DNA of 11,448 nucleotides from JBLIOB01 sp047639575 (GTDB lineage: Bacteria > Bacteroidota > Bacteroidia > Flavobacteriales_D > Parvicellaceae): positions 1 to 11,448 of the forward strand of contig JBLIOB010000122.1 of NCBI GenBank assembly GCA_047639575.1, read 5' to 3'. The position numbers and the translations under genes are program-made. The notes beneath the pieces were generated by a model. That model was not told the origin of the DNA. It saw nothing but the letters and a program-made list of their open reading frames with translations, and did not search any database. Within the stretch, counting starts at the first letter, position 1; the number at the start of each line of letters is the position of its first letter. Of the stretch, positions 1 through 7,533 are shown in pieces.

Positions 1-756
1 TATTTTTGCAGTCTGCGGGTATAATTGAAACCCTTCTGTTTGGAAAAATTTAAGATCCGGATAGCTCAGTACTTTTCTGAAGGGTTCAGTTAAATAAAAA
101 CTAGTGCCGTATTTAATTTCAAATGCCTCAGCAGTTTCATTATAATAGTCAATTGAGTTTTTAGTTTTTGATTTAATATTCAACCCGGTGATTATAATAG
201 AACCACCTTTTTTAATTTTGGATTTACAAATTTCGATAAGTTTGGGAACATCTGAATAGTATTGAATACCCCTATTGAAAACAATGAAGTCAAATTCAGA
301 CTGCATTAGATCAATATGCTGAGGGCTAGTTTGAATTGGTGTCCAATTTCCTTCGGAATAGTGTTTAATAGCCCCCAAGCCGTCTAGCTCATTGGTGAAA
401 AAATCGATGGCTGTTACAGAGTTTTTTTCACTTAAATGCTGTGTTAACCAACTGTTCCATGCTCCAACTTCTAGTATCTCACTATTAGATTTAATGTGTT
501 TTAAGATGAATGACAGGTCCTTAATTCGCTCTTCCCACATTCTATTATTTTGATTGAATGGCAGTCCATCAAATTCGGCAGGAGTTAATTGATCTTTTGT
601 TTGGTCTTTTCGAAATGATTCAAACGCTGCTAGATATACTTTTAACTGTTCATTAAATTCAAAGGAATGAAACCTATATATTTCCCCTTTTTTCTCCAAT
701 ACGAAGTTGCTTTTGTGCTCAAAAAGTAATTTCCCAGATGGAGTTTCAATTTTCAA
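1..756 (-). CDS. Class I SAM-dependent methyltransferase MT1, 3' end cut by window edge
   Basis: The frame is open for 252 codons and runs off the left edge, so the C-terminus is missing. I start it at TTG 756 because an in-frame TAA lies five codons upstream and the next start, ATG 540 (residue 73), would remove the N-terminal region shared with MT2 (6787-7533). The start overlaps the flippase stop by 11 bases. Residues 1-80 form an N-terminal extension. The Rossmann methyltransferase core follows: motif I at 94-103 (ILEVGAWNSW), an acidic strand-2 end at D118, and motif IV at 155-167 (FDFIVFNRGIQYY). The last segment closely matches FDLIVFNASIQYF in MT2, so the two are paralogs. Oddly, motif I keeps only its first glycine, where MT2 has GCGNG, so SAM binding may be weakened or altered. 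The substrate is unknown; a sugar or lipid-linked glycan is inferred from the neighbours. Confidence 0.85.
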   Translation of the reverse strand, partial: MKIETPSGKLLFEHKSNFVLEKKGEIYRFHSFEFNEQLKVYLAAFESFRKDQTKDQLTPAEFDGLPFNQNNRMWEERIKDLSFILKHIKSNSEILEVGAWNSWLTQHLSEKNSVTAIDFFTNELDGLGAIKHYSEGNWTPIQTSPQHIDLMQSEFDFIVFNRGIQYYSDVPKLIEICKSKIKKGGSIIITGLNIKSKTKNSIDYYNETAEAFEIKYGTSFYLTEPFRKVLSYPDLKFFQTEGFQLYPQTAKI

Positions 757-1924
757 TTCTTCGTAATTTTAAGCGATTAAAATAAATCAAATAACCAATT
801 AACATAAGGATTTGAGAAACTGCCGATGTCATAATCGCTGATTGATAACCAAACTTAGGTACCAAAAATATGGTCAAAGTTCCATTTAAAGCAAAACCGA
901 CAAAGTTTAATAGCAATATAAATTTTTCTTTACGTAAGGCATACAAATGATGAATGATTGGTAAACAGAAAAAGATTGGCCAAACACACATCATACCTGC
1001 AATAATCGAAAATATGGTTGGGGTAAAATCGAAATAAAAATGAAGAAGGCCGTATGTTGCGCTTATTCCAAAAAGAGAAACTAGAATTCCAAAAATACCA
1101 AACTTGAAAACTAGACGGCCAATATTCTTTTGTTTCAACCTGTAAATGAGCTTTTGAAAAGGCATTAAAGAATACCCTCCAACCGCCTGCAAATAGATAA
1201 TGCAAGTCATGAAAATTTGATACTTACTAATAAACTCATCATCTTCAAATCCGTTAATAACCCATATATCAACTTTACTAAATAGCATGCCAGATAATCC
1301 GATTAGAAATAATGGAAAGGCAAGTTTTAAGTCTTGAAGAATCTGAGGGTTTTGTTCAAATGAAATATGCCGCGCATAGTAAATAAGAACAAATATTCCT
1401 TTGGATGATGCTTGGAGCGTGAAAATAATAAGCAAATCTTCAACTGAACATTCAGGTTGAAACCAAAGATAAGCGCCCGATGAAATAAGTACAGCTAATT
1501 CTAATATAGTGAAAGTGATTAAATGCTTAAAGTATTGAACCAGACTTTCAAGAATGCTCTGAATTAAAGCTCCAAGGATCCACGCAGCCAGCAATAAAGC
1601 CGTAAGAGGGGAATAAAAAATAAATAAGAAAGGAGTTAATACAATGAACAAGCTGACTCGGGCAAGAAGGTTACTTGTTACTAAGACTTTTAGGTTTTTT
1701 GGATTTAAGCTAATTTCTCTAAGGAGGTGGTCTTTTCCTCCCCAGGCCATTACGGTAACAAACAATGAAGCTACTATTAAGAATTCGATAAAATTACCCC
1801 AAAGAGCATGACCTTCTTTTTCCGTAACTAAAAAGGCTATTAGGATACTTCCAATTGGAATTAGAAAATATCTTACCACGTTAATAAATGCGGTAGTTGG
1901 TCTTTTAGTAATTGAATTGACCAT
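746..1924 (-). CDS. Wzx-like polysaccharide flippase (MATE/MVF-type membrane protein)
   Basis: The 392-residue product is almost entirely hydrophobic helices separated by short basic loops, for example around residues 14-34, 45-60 and 85-115 and through to the C-terminus. This is the usual layout of oligosaccharide flippases, which move lipid-linked saccharide units across the inner membrane. It lies toward the short end of that family, which is commonly about 400-500 residues. The ATG at 1924 directly abuts the phosphoesterase stop (TAAATG), so the two are probably translated together, and its 3' end overlaps the TTG start of MT1. It is the only gene in the window with a clear ATG start. The assignment rests on topology, the N-terminal pattern and context rather than a catalytic motif; another polytopic transporter of the same superfamily is possible. 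Confidence 0.75.
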   Translation of the reverse strand: MVNSITKRPTTAFINVVRYFLIPIGSILIAFLVTEKEGHALWGNFIEFLIVASLFVTVMAWGGKDHLLREISLNPKNLKVLVTSNLLARVSLFIVLTPFLFIFYSPLTALLLAAWILGALIQSILESLVQYFKHLITFTILELAVLISSGAYLWFQPECSVEDLLIIFTLQASSKGIFVLIYYARHISFEQNPQILQDLKLAFPLFLIGLSGMLFSKVDIWVINGFEDDEFISKYQIFMTCIIYLQAVGGYSLMPFQKLIYRLKQKNIGRLVFKFGIFGILVSLFGISATYGLLHFYFDFTPTIFSIIAGMMCVWPIFFCLPIIHHLYALRKEKFILLLNFVGFALNGTLTIFLVPKFGYQSAIMTSAVSQILMLIGYLIYFNRLKLRRIEN

Positions 1925-2785
1925 TTATGGCTTCAAGTCAATGTAAAAGTTTTCGCTGATTACTTCAACTCTTTCTGGGGTTAAATAATTTATTTGAAGT
2001 TGAACAGAATCTGGTAGGATTTTGGCTGAAATAAAATGATCTGCTTTGCTTGAGCCAATTCCACTGAAAATAATTTTCAGGTTTTTATGCTTGTATCCAC
2101 CAGGGTAGCAATTTCCGCTATGCGCTCCTACATCTCCGCAAAAAAAGAAAAAGTTAGAGTTGACCTCATTAATCCGAGCTAAATATTTTTCGAAAAAGTC
2201 GAGTTTAGGAGCCTTGCCGTCAAAAGAGTTTGGTTCGATGCCTGCAAATGCAGGACCCTTATTAATAAAGAAAAGTTGATGAGTCATTATAAATACATTT
2301 CGAAAGTCCTTTTGGTTTTTGAGAATTGCTGAATCAATCATTGACCATTGGATATCAGTAATGTTCCAGCCGGTTGAGTTTAAATCTAAAATCACATAAA
2401 GATCATTTTCCTTTATAAAAAACCGATTAGTTTCAGCATGCCTGTCACGAAATAAACTGCGATCACCAACATCGTGATTTCCCGCTACATAATTTAAATT
2501 TGGGTTCCAATTTGATGTCGCTGAATCAATTTCATCCCAGTTGGCTTCAGTTGCTGAAAGGATGAAATCTCCTGTGAAAAAGCCTTCCTTATATTTATCG
2601 TTATTTAAGTCCATGTACTTTTGGAACGGAGGGTGAAAGCCTCTGTTGTCAACTGTAGGCTTCCCGTAAGCATGTCCGACAACAAAAAAATCATAGATAG
2701 GATCCTGGACTTTTTCGGCACAAGAATTGAATAGAACAGCAATGACTATTACGAAGTATGTAATTTTGAATTTGATTCGACTAAT
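1925..2785 (-). CDS. Calcineurin-like metallophosphoesterase lipoprotein, non-canonical start
   Basis: From the ATG at 2614 this gene would encode 229 residues, but the frame stays open to a TAA at 2788-2786. The extra 57 codons encode a basic n-region, a hydrophobic stretch (TYFVIVIAVLF) and a lipobox LFNSC with the acylated cysteine at residue 22, then the first enzyme motif, VVGHAYG (35-41). No in-frame ATG, GTG or TTG exists upstream of 2614, so I extend to ATT 2785; ATT 2764 is an alternative. Metal-site motifs visible with this numbering are GD at 72-73, GNHD at 102-105, TH at 168-169 and GDVGAH at 217-222. The usual D-x-H of motif I reads V-G-H, so that aspartate is missing. The product is probably a periplasmic or outer-membrane lipoprotein hydrolysing a phosphoester, perhaps on the glycan or its carrier. 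It is co-transcribed with the flippase, with no gap between them. Confidence 0.72.
   Translation of the reverse strand: MSRIKFKITYFVIVIAVLFNSCAEKVQDPIYDFFVVGHAYGKPTVDNRGFHPPFQKYMDLNNDKYKEGFFTGDFILSATEANWDEIDSATSNWNPNLNYVAGNHDVGDRSLFRDRHAETNRFFIKENDLYVILDLNSTGWNITDIQWSMIDSAILKNQKDFRNVFIMTHQLFFINKGPAFAGIEPNSFDGKAPKLDFFEKYLARINEVNSNFFFFCGDVGAHSGNCYPGGYKHKNLKIIFSGIGSSKADHFISAKILPDSVQLQINYLTPERVEVISENFYIDLKP
2761..2768 (+). promoter_or_regulatory. Candidate Bacteroidota -7 promoter element for the CotH operon
   Basis: TAATTTTG matches the Bacteroidota sigma-factor -7 consensus TAnnTTTG. It lies 25 bases upstream of the TTG start at 2794, leaving room for a short leader. No TTG sits at the expected -33 spacing; the nearest is at 2727-2729, about 31 bases upstream. 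If real, the promoter lies inside the signal-peptide codons of the divergent phosphoesterase gene. Confidence 0.35.
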
Positions 2786-2793
2786 TTAGTGTT

Positions 2794-4365
2794 TTGAAAA
2801 ACATTGCACTATATATTGCATTTACTTTTAGTGTCCTAGGCTCGTGGTCCATGGACACTCTGGATCTTCATATTTCTGCAGTTAATTTACAAAAGCTCGA
2901 ATCATGGCGATCTTCAGCTCTTAAACAGCCTATCATTTCACCTAAATTTAAAGAGAAAGTTCCCGCCAACGTTTATATTTCTAATCAGGTTTGTACCGGG
3001 GAAGTTCGACTCAAAGGAGATTGGACTGATCATTTGGATTCGGAGAAGTGGTCGCTTCGAATTAAATTGGATTCGGCAGAATTTCATGGAATGCAGCGAT
3101 TCTCCATTCAGCACCCAAAAACTAGAGGTTATTTATTCGAATCTATTTTTCACCAATTATTAGCACAAGAGAATATATTAACCACTAGGTATGAATTCGT
3201 ACATGTTAAGTTGAATGGTGAATACAAAGGTATTTATGCATTAGAAGAACATTTTGATGCGCCATTACTTGCCAATGCGGGCAAAGAAAATGGACCAATT
3301 TTAAAATTTGATGAAACAGCATTTTGGGAGTTTCAAGCTTACTATAAAAAATTCGGGGAAGATATACACTTCGAATATCCAATGTTTCAGGAAGCAGAAA
3401 TTCTGCCTTTCAGGCGGAAAATGATATCAAGCGATTCATCTTTATGGGAACAATTTTTATTAGGGAGAAACAAACTTCATGCACTTCGTAATTTTGAGGT
3501 AGAGAAGTTAAATGAAATAATAGATGTTGATCTATTTGCCAGGTACTATGCACTTTGCGCTCTAGTTGGTAAAGATCATGGGTTGAACTGGCATAATCAA
3601 CGCTTTTATTTTAATCCAAAAACGGAATTATTGGAACCAGTAGCTTATGATTGCTGGATTGAATTGTCCCTAGCAAAAAATTACAATTCTGGTTTGGTGA
3701 AGTCAGGAATCGATACAATTTATTTTGCGGATGTTTATTTTAATGCGCAGTTGTTTAACGACACCGGCTTTAAAAAGGCTTTCTTAACTTATATCAAGCA
3801 ACATTTGAAAAATAAAAAGTTGGTTAACAAAGTAAAAGAGTTAATCGGTCAAAATGATTCTGAACTGAGTTTGTTAGACGCAGAATACAACCTTTCAAAA
3901 GATCAATTAGCTCCTTATTCATTGGCGATTGCTCAGGTAAATAAGGCAATCGAAGCACAGCAAGATTTACCCGAGTTTCGTTATATCTCGTATAATGAAT
4001 GGAAACATAATCATCCAGACCAAGTATGGACGTATAAAAAACAGTTTCCGTTGAAGCCATTTAATAAACTTGATATTATGGCGTTTACGAAACAGATTAA
4101 AGATTCTACGAAAGTCATTTCTATTCGTAATATTTCAGGATCTTCGTTCAACATTTATAGTATTACTTCGCCAAGTGGCACATATCCAATTCAAGCATTA
4201 TTGAAGTATGATCAAAAATCATTAGAATTAGAGGTATCGAAAGATGCTTTGTTAATAGAATATTATCCGGTTCCTGAAAATTCGGTAATAGGTAAAGCAG
4301 ATGAAATTGAGACGTTTAGGGTTAAAGTAAGTCCTTTTCCATATTATCAAAATTGGAAGAAATAA
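2794..4365 (+). CDS. CotH-like kinase family protein, exported
   Basis: The 523-residue protein starts at TTG 2794. The next in-frame ATG (2851, residue 20) would remove the N-terminal hydrophobic stretch MKNIALYIAFTFSVLG, which looks like a signal peptide; an in-frame TAA lies at 2782-2784. The CotH signature is clear: VRLKGDW (71-77), FSIQHPKTRGYL (103-114), a YEFVHVKLNGEYKGIYALEEHFD-like block split around 133-155, ILKFDE (169-174), and a catalytic-region segment with D261, H262, N265 and N268 followed by AYD ending at D286. CotH of Bacillus is a secreted protein kinase with an atypical kinase fold. Here a glycan or surface protein outside the cytoplasm is the likelier target (inference). 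The C-terminal 150 residues or so have no motif I recognise. It leads a plus-strand operon; the next gene starts 3 bases after its stop. Confidence 0.85.
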   Translation: MKNIALYIAFTFSVLGSWSMDTLDLHISAVNLQKLESWRSSALKQPIISPKFKEKVPANVYISNQVCTGEVRLKGDWTDHLDSEKWSLRIKLDSAEFHGMQRFSIQHPKTRGYLFESIFHQLLAQENILTTRYEFVHVKLNGEYKGIYALEEHFDAPLLANAGKENGPILKFDETAFWEFQAYYKKFGEDIHFEYPMFQEAEILPFRRKMISSDSSLWEQFLLGRNKLHALRNFEVEKLNEIIDVDLFARYYALCALVGKDHGLNWHNQRFYFNPKTELLEPVAYDCWIELSLAKNYNSGLVKSGIDTIYFADVYFNAQLFNDTGFKKAFLTYIKQHLKNKKLVNKVKELIGQNDSELSLLDAEYNLSKDQLAPYSLAIAQVNKAIEAQQDLPEFRYISYNEWKHNHPDQVWTYKKQFPLKPFNKLDIMAFTKQIKDSTKVISIRNISGSSFNIYSITSPSGTYPIQALLKYDQKSLELEVSKDALLIEYYPVPENSVIGKADEIETFRVKVSPFPYYQNWKK

Positions 4366-4368
4366 ATC

Positions 4369-5781
4369 GTGAATTTTTTAAAACGAAACTATATTTTTAT
4401 TGTTCCATCTGTTGCTTTCTTAGTAATTAGATTGGGTCTGAATTTTGATGGATTCTATGGTCAAGATAGTTACGAGTATCTAAGATTCACTGATTCGTTG
4501 ACTAATTATTATACCAAAGGTACTGACCCTGGGAATTATTTCTGGCCAATTATGTACCCATTGATATCATCTGTTTTTTCAATTATATTTAGTTCGAAGT
4601 GGGTCCTATTGTTAGTGTCGTTTCTATCGTTTCTTGGTGTGATCTCCTTTTCCAGAAAAATACTAGTAAAGCTATATCCGGAAAGTGATTCAAGTCAAAA
4701 CGTCAATCTGTACCTCTTATTAACGCTAGCGCTTAGTCCGTATTTTTTCAGGTCTTCAATTATAGGGATGAGCGATATGCTAGCGTGTTTCTTTATAGTC
4801 TATGCACTTTATAGTTTATTGAGTTTTAAAAATGAGCTCCGGCATAAATGGGCAATGTTGTTTGTGGCCTCCTGCGTTTTAGCTTTCATGACCCGATATG
4901 TTTCGGCAGTAATTTTAATTCCTTTAATTGGATTTTTCATTTTTACTTTGTTTAAAGAAAGAAAATGGCTGTACTTACTGTCTTCATTGGTAATTGTCTG
5001 TTTAGTTTTAACACCTCATATATTGGTAAGAGGATATCAGAGTGCAAATTTTTTATCTCATGAAGGATTTATATCTTGGACACCAACTAACTTTTTTCAA
5101 AGTGATCATGCGACTCCAGATGGAGTTCTGCAACATCCTTATATAAATTTTATGTATGGATTTTCGCCATTTTTACATCCTGGGTATTTATTGATAGGGT
5201 TTGGGCTTTTGATGTTCTCAAAATATAAAATAAAGCAATCATTTTCACTATTTATCTTCTCCTCAATTCTACTTTATTTAATATTCATTATTGGTCTTAG
5301 AACGCAGAATATGCGCTTTTTTGTCCCTATTTTTCCTTTTGTCATTTACTTGCTCTTTCCAGCATTCATTAGGGCTAGAATAAAAATTAATTCAAAGCTT
5401 TTTATCGCAGGAGTTTTGTTCGCTATGATTGCCCAAATAGGCTATTTTTCAGTTAGTTTTTCAAAATTTCAGCGCCATCATTTACTTGAAAAATCTGTTG
5501 CAGCTAGAATTGTTGAACTTGGATTTACCGAACCGATTTATGCCTTTTCACTTGATGTGTCTTTACCTCACAGAGGAGTTGAAAACGAATTAAGGAACTT
5601 GTGGTCGGAGGAATATGATTCTTTTGAAAATGGCGCTTTTGTGTTGTTTGATGAGGTAGGATTGAAGGAGCAGTGGAATGGAAAATCGCCAATGATTAAT
5701 TGGGATCATCTAAATGCAACTAGGAAGTTGGTTATTATTGCTGAGTTTCAAGATGGTTGGAAACTATATAGAATTGAGTAA
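4369..5781 (+). CDS. Polytopic GT-C type glycosyltransferase-like membrane protein
   Basis: The start is GTG 4369, three bases after the CotH stop, giving 470 residues. The N-terminus has one membrane helix (about 7-24), then an external loop with FYGQDSYEY (29-37), where D33 and E36 sit where GT-C enzymes such as the ArnT/PMT group carry their catalytic acidic residues. About ten further hydrophobic helices follow to about residue 375, then a roughly 90-residue soluble tail. This layout fits polyprenyl-phosphate-sugar dependent transferases that act on the periplasmic face of the inner membrane. It lacks any motif naming donor or acceptor. Its stop codon overlaps the start of the GT4 gene by 8 bases. 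An O-antigen polymerase-like role is less likely, given the acidic motif in loop 1. Confidence 0.72.
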   Translation: MNFLKRNYIFIVPSVAFLVIRLGLNFDGFYGQDSYEYLRFTDSLTNYYTKGTDPGNYFWPIMYPLISSVFSIIFSSKWVLLLVSFLSFLGVISFSRKILVKLYPESDSSQNVNLYLLLTLALSPYFFRSSIIGMSDMLACFFIVYALYSLLSFKNELRHKWAMLFVASCVLAFMTRYVSAVILIPLIGFFIFTLFKERKWLYLLSSLVIVCLVLTPHILVRGYQSANFLSHEGFISWTPTNFFQSDHATPDGVLQHPYINFMYGFSPFLHPGYLLIGFGLLMFSKYKIKQSFSLFIFSSILLYLIFIIGLRTQNMRFFVPIFPFVIYLLFPAFIRARIKINSKLFIAGVLFAMIAQIGYFSVSFSKFQRHHLLEKSVAARIVELGFTEPIYAFSLDVSLPHRGVENELRNLWSEEYDSFENGAFVLFDEVGLKEQWNGKSPMINWDHLNATRKLVIIAEFQDGWKLYRIE

Positions 5782-6805
5782 AGTCCTTTACATATCACCA
5801 GGTTTTCCAGCTAATGAGAACGATTCTACCTGTATCCCTGCGTTACAAGACTTTTTTAAAGAGTTAAACCGGAATGGCTATGGGTCAGATATTGTAAGCC
5901 TCCATTACCCGCTAGAATCCCAATATTCCTGGCATGGGCATCAAGTAAATGCGTTAGGGTGGAGCAATCCTTCTAAATTGAAAAAAGTAAGGCTGTTGAA
6001 AAAGGCCATTAATGCAATCACTAATGACTACAGGTTAAAAAAGGTCGAATTGATCCATTCGTTTTGGATGACAGACGCGAGCTATATAGCCAGTAAAGTA
6101 GCCCTGAATTTGAAAGTGCCACATGTGGTCACTGTTATGGGGCAAGATGTTAATAAATCTGTTTATTCTGACCAGATAGTTAAAGGGGATTTGCAGTTGG
6201 TAACGTTGTCAACATTTCAACAAAAATTGGTCAATAAGAATCTACAAGCGTCTGAACTTATTCCATGGGGTATTGATAAAAACGATTTCAATTTGATAGG
6301 TGAGAAAACGATTGACTTAATAACAGTTGGTAGTTTGATCGATTTAAAGCAAGCCTATCAGACAATTGAATTGGTTGCTAATTTGGTTGAGCTTATTCCA
6401 GAAATTCAAGCGGTTATTGTTGGTGAAGGTCAGAATAGGAATAAGTTAGAGGATTTGATATCTCAAAAGAGCCTTTCTAAGCAGGTGACATTAGTTGGTG
6501 AAAAGTCACGTGCAGAAACATTGGCATTAATTGCTAAGTCGAAGATATTGTTTCACCCTTCTTCATATGAAGGATTTGGTATGACTTTAATAGAAGGTTT
6601 AGCTGCTGGGGCCTTTGTAGTTTCCTACCAGACTGGGGCTACATTAGATTTGGATGAAGTTAAATCCGTAAGGGATTTTACGGAAGCAGAGACTAATATT
6701 AAGCAATTACTTTTGGGCGCTGAAACAGCAGAACCTACTTTTCCGATGCTTATCTCTGATACGGTATCTCAGTATCTAAAATTATATCAAGAAGTCTTAA
6801 TTTGA
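5774..6805 (+). CDS. GT4-family glycosyltransferase
   Basis: I choose TTG 5774, giving a 343-residue protein beginning MSKVLYISPGFP, which is the expected first beta strand of a GT-B fold. ATG 5753 and an open frame back to 5714 are possible but would add residues before that strand and deepen the overlap with the upstream gene from 8 to 29 or more bases. The C-terminal Rossmann domain shows LIPWGID (162-168), VGSL with K192 shortly after, VGEGQNRNKLE (216-226) and the EX7E signature E266-GFGMTLI-E274 preceded by HPSSY. GT4 enzymes are retaining, use nucleotide sugars and work in the cytoplasm. It is the last gene of the plus-strand operon and probably adds a sugar to a lipid-linked intermediate. 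Its 3' end overlaps the oppositely oriented MT2 gene by 19 bases. Confidence 0.88.
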   Translation: MSKVLYISPGFPANENDSTCIPALQDFFKELNRNGYGSDIVSLHYPLESQYSWHGHQVNALGWSNPSKLKKVRLLKKAINAITNDYRLKKVELIHSFWMTDASYIASKVALNLKVPHVVTVMGQDVNKSVYSDQIVKGDLQLVTLSTFQQKLVNKNLQASELIPWGIDKNDFNLIGEKTIDLITVGSLIDLKQAYQTIELVANLVELIPEIQAVIVGEGQNRNKLEDLISQKSLSKQVTLVGEKSRAETLALIAKSKILFHPSSYEGFGMTLIEGLAAGAFVVSYQTGATLDLDEVKSVRDFTEAETNIKQLLLGAETAEPTFPMLISDTVSQYLKLYQEVLI

Positions 6806-7533
6806 ATCCAATGAAATGGATTCTGATTACCAAATAGTTTACCCAGCTTAGTTGGTTTGTAATGCACCTTTTCAATATTTAACTCATTGAGCTGATGATG
6901 ATAATAGTAAGAGGCTAAAGCACTGAATCCTTTGCCGGTGTAGTAGATTGAAGACCTTTCTCTAGCAGCTATAGCTTGATTGTTGTCTTTATATAAGGGA
7001 CTATCTATAATGTGAATTCCCCCATTACTCGACAACTTAGTTTGAAGTAATTCAAAAAGCTCATTTGGATATTGAAAGTACTGAATGGATGCATTGAACA
7101 CGATTAAATCAAACTGATTGGGTGGTAATAAATCGAAGTCGAAACAACTTATAAAATGTAAGTTATCCCGTTTAAAACATTTAGAGGCCTGGCCAAGTTC
7201 GTCCATGTTAATATCTTGCCCAACCACTTGATTTTCGTTCACACTTGCCATCTGGTTGCTAAACCAACCATTCCCACATCCTATTTCAAGAATGGTAAGT
7301 TTTTCTTTGTCCGCCAAAGCTTTCAGGAATCTATTGGAACTTTCTTTCCTTACTTTCCATTCCTTCGTATGCTTATTGTCAGCTAGAAATGGGAGTAATT
7401 TAACCTGCTTATCAGTTAGAATTCTCCCTTCTATTTGTCTAAGTTCTATATAAAGCTTTTCAAATTCAGGAGATTGCTTTTCGCCTAAAACATAAACATC
7501 TCCTTCTTTATTTAAACCTGAAAGGAACTTCAA
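6787..7533 (-). CDS. Class I SAM-dependent methyltransferase MT2
   Basis: The 248-residue enzyme starts at TTG 7533, which shares bases with the stop of RS1 in a TTGA overlap; the next methionine lies inside the Rossmann core, so no later start is credible. An N-terminal region (about 1-75) contains RQIEGRILTD (32-41), LLP and a EWKVRKESSNRF stretch (58-69). Motif I is a canonical ILEIGCGNGW (81-90), D107 ends strand 2, and FDLIVFNASIQYF (141-153) is motif IV. MT1 at 1-756 has the same layout and motif IV, so they are homologs. As last gene of a run with two radical SAM enzymes, it probably methylates an oxygen or nitrogen on the same product. The chemistry is inferred from family; the substrate cannot be read. 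Confidence 0.85.
   Translation of the reverse strand: MKFLSGLNKEGDVYVLGEKQSPEFEKLYIELRQIEGRILTDKQVKLLPFLADNKHTKEWKVRKESSNRFLKALADKEKLTILEIGCGNGWFSNQMASVNENQVVGQDINMDELGQASKCFKRDNLHFISCFDFDLLPPNQFDLIVFNASIQYFQYPNELFELLQTKLSSNGGIHIIDSPLYKDNNQAIAARERSSIYYTGKGFSALASYYYHHQLNELNIEKVHYKPTKLGKLFGNQNPFHWIQIKTS
6804..6823. terminator. Hairpin at the convergent gene ends, possible bidirectional terminator
   Basis: GAATCCA at 6804-6810 pairs perfectly with TGGATTC at 6817-6823 around a six-base loop. It sits just at the end of the GT4 gene and inside the last codons of MT2. The seven-base stem has only three G:C pairs and no T-tract follows on either strand, so an intrinsic terminator is doubtful. Confidence 0.25.

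Noticed and set aside
1..540. MT1 starting at ATG 540
   Set aside because: It would delete the 72-residue N-terminal region that MT2 also has.
930..1205. Short open frames antisense or out of frame to the main genes (for example here, 3824-4060, 7256-7453, 8260-8454, 10474-10701)
   Set aside because: Each lies wholly inside a gene with clear domain content, shows no protein-like pattern of its own and has no start context of note.
1925..2614. Phosphoesterase gene starting at ATG 2614
   Set aside because: It would leave out the lipoprotein signal and motif I, both plainly encoded in the same frame just upstream.
2755..2802. Frameshift explaining the missing phosphoesterase start, using the ATG near 2802 on the minus strand
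   Set aside because: That ATG opens a seven-codon frame ending at TAG. One-base shifts in the T run either stop at once or enter the wrong frame, so no simple shift repairs it.
2805..2820. Imperfect palindrome TGCA CTATATAT TGCA as a defined operator
   Set aside because: It is short, AT-rich and lies within coding sequence. No family of regulator can be named, so it is only mentioned as part of the divergent-promoter finding.
2851..4365. CotH gene starting at ATG 2851
   Set aside because: It would remove the hydrophobic signal-peptide-like segment of 19 residues encoded from TTG 2794.
5714..6805. GT4 gene starting at 5714 or ATG 5753
   Set aside because: Both put extra residues before the first GT-B strand and increase the overlap with the upstream gene. 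TTG 5774 gives MSKVLYIS, a natural start. ATG 5753 cannot be fully excluded.
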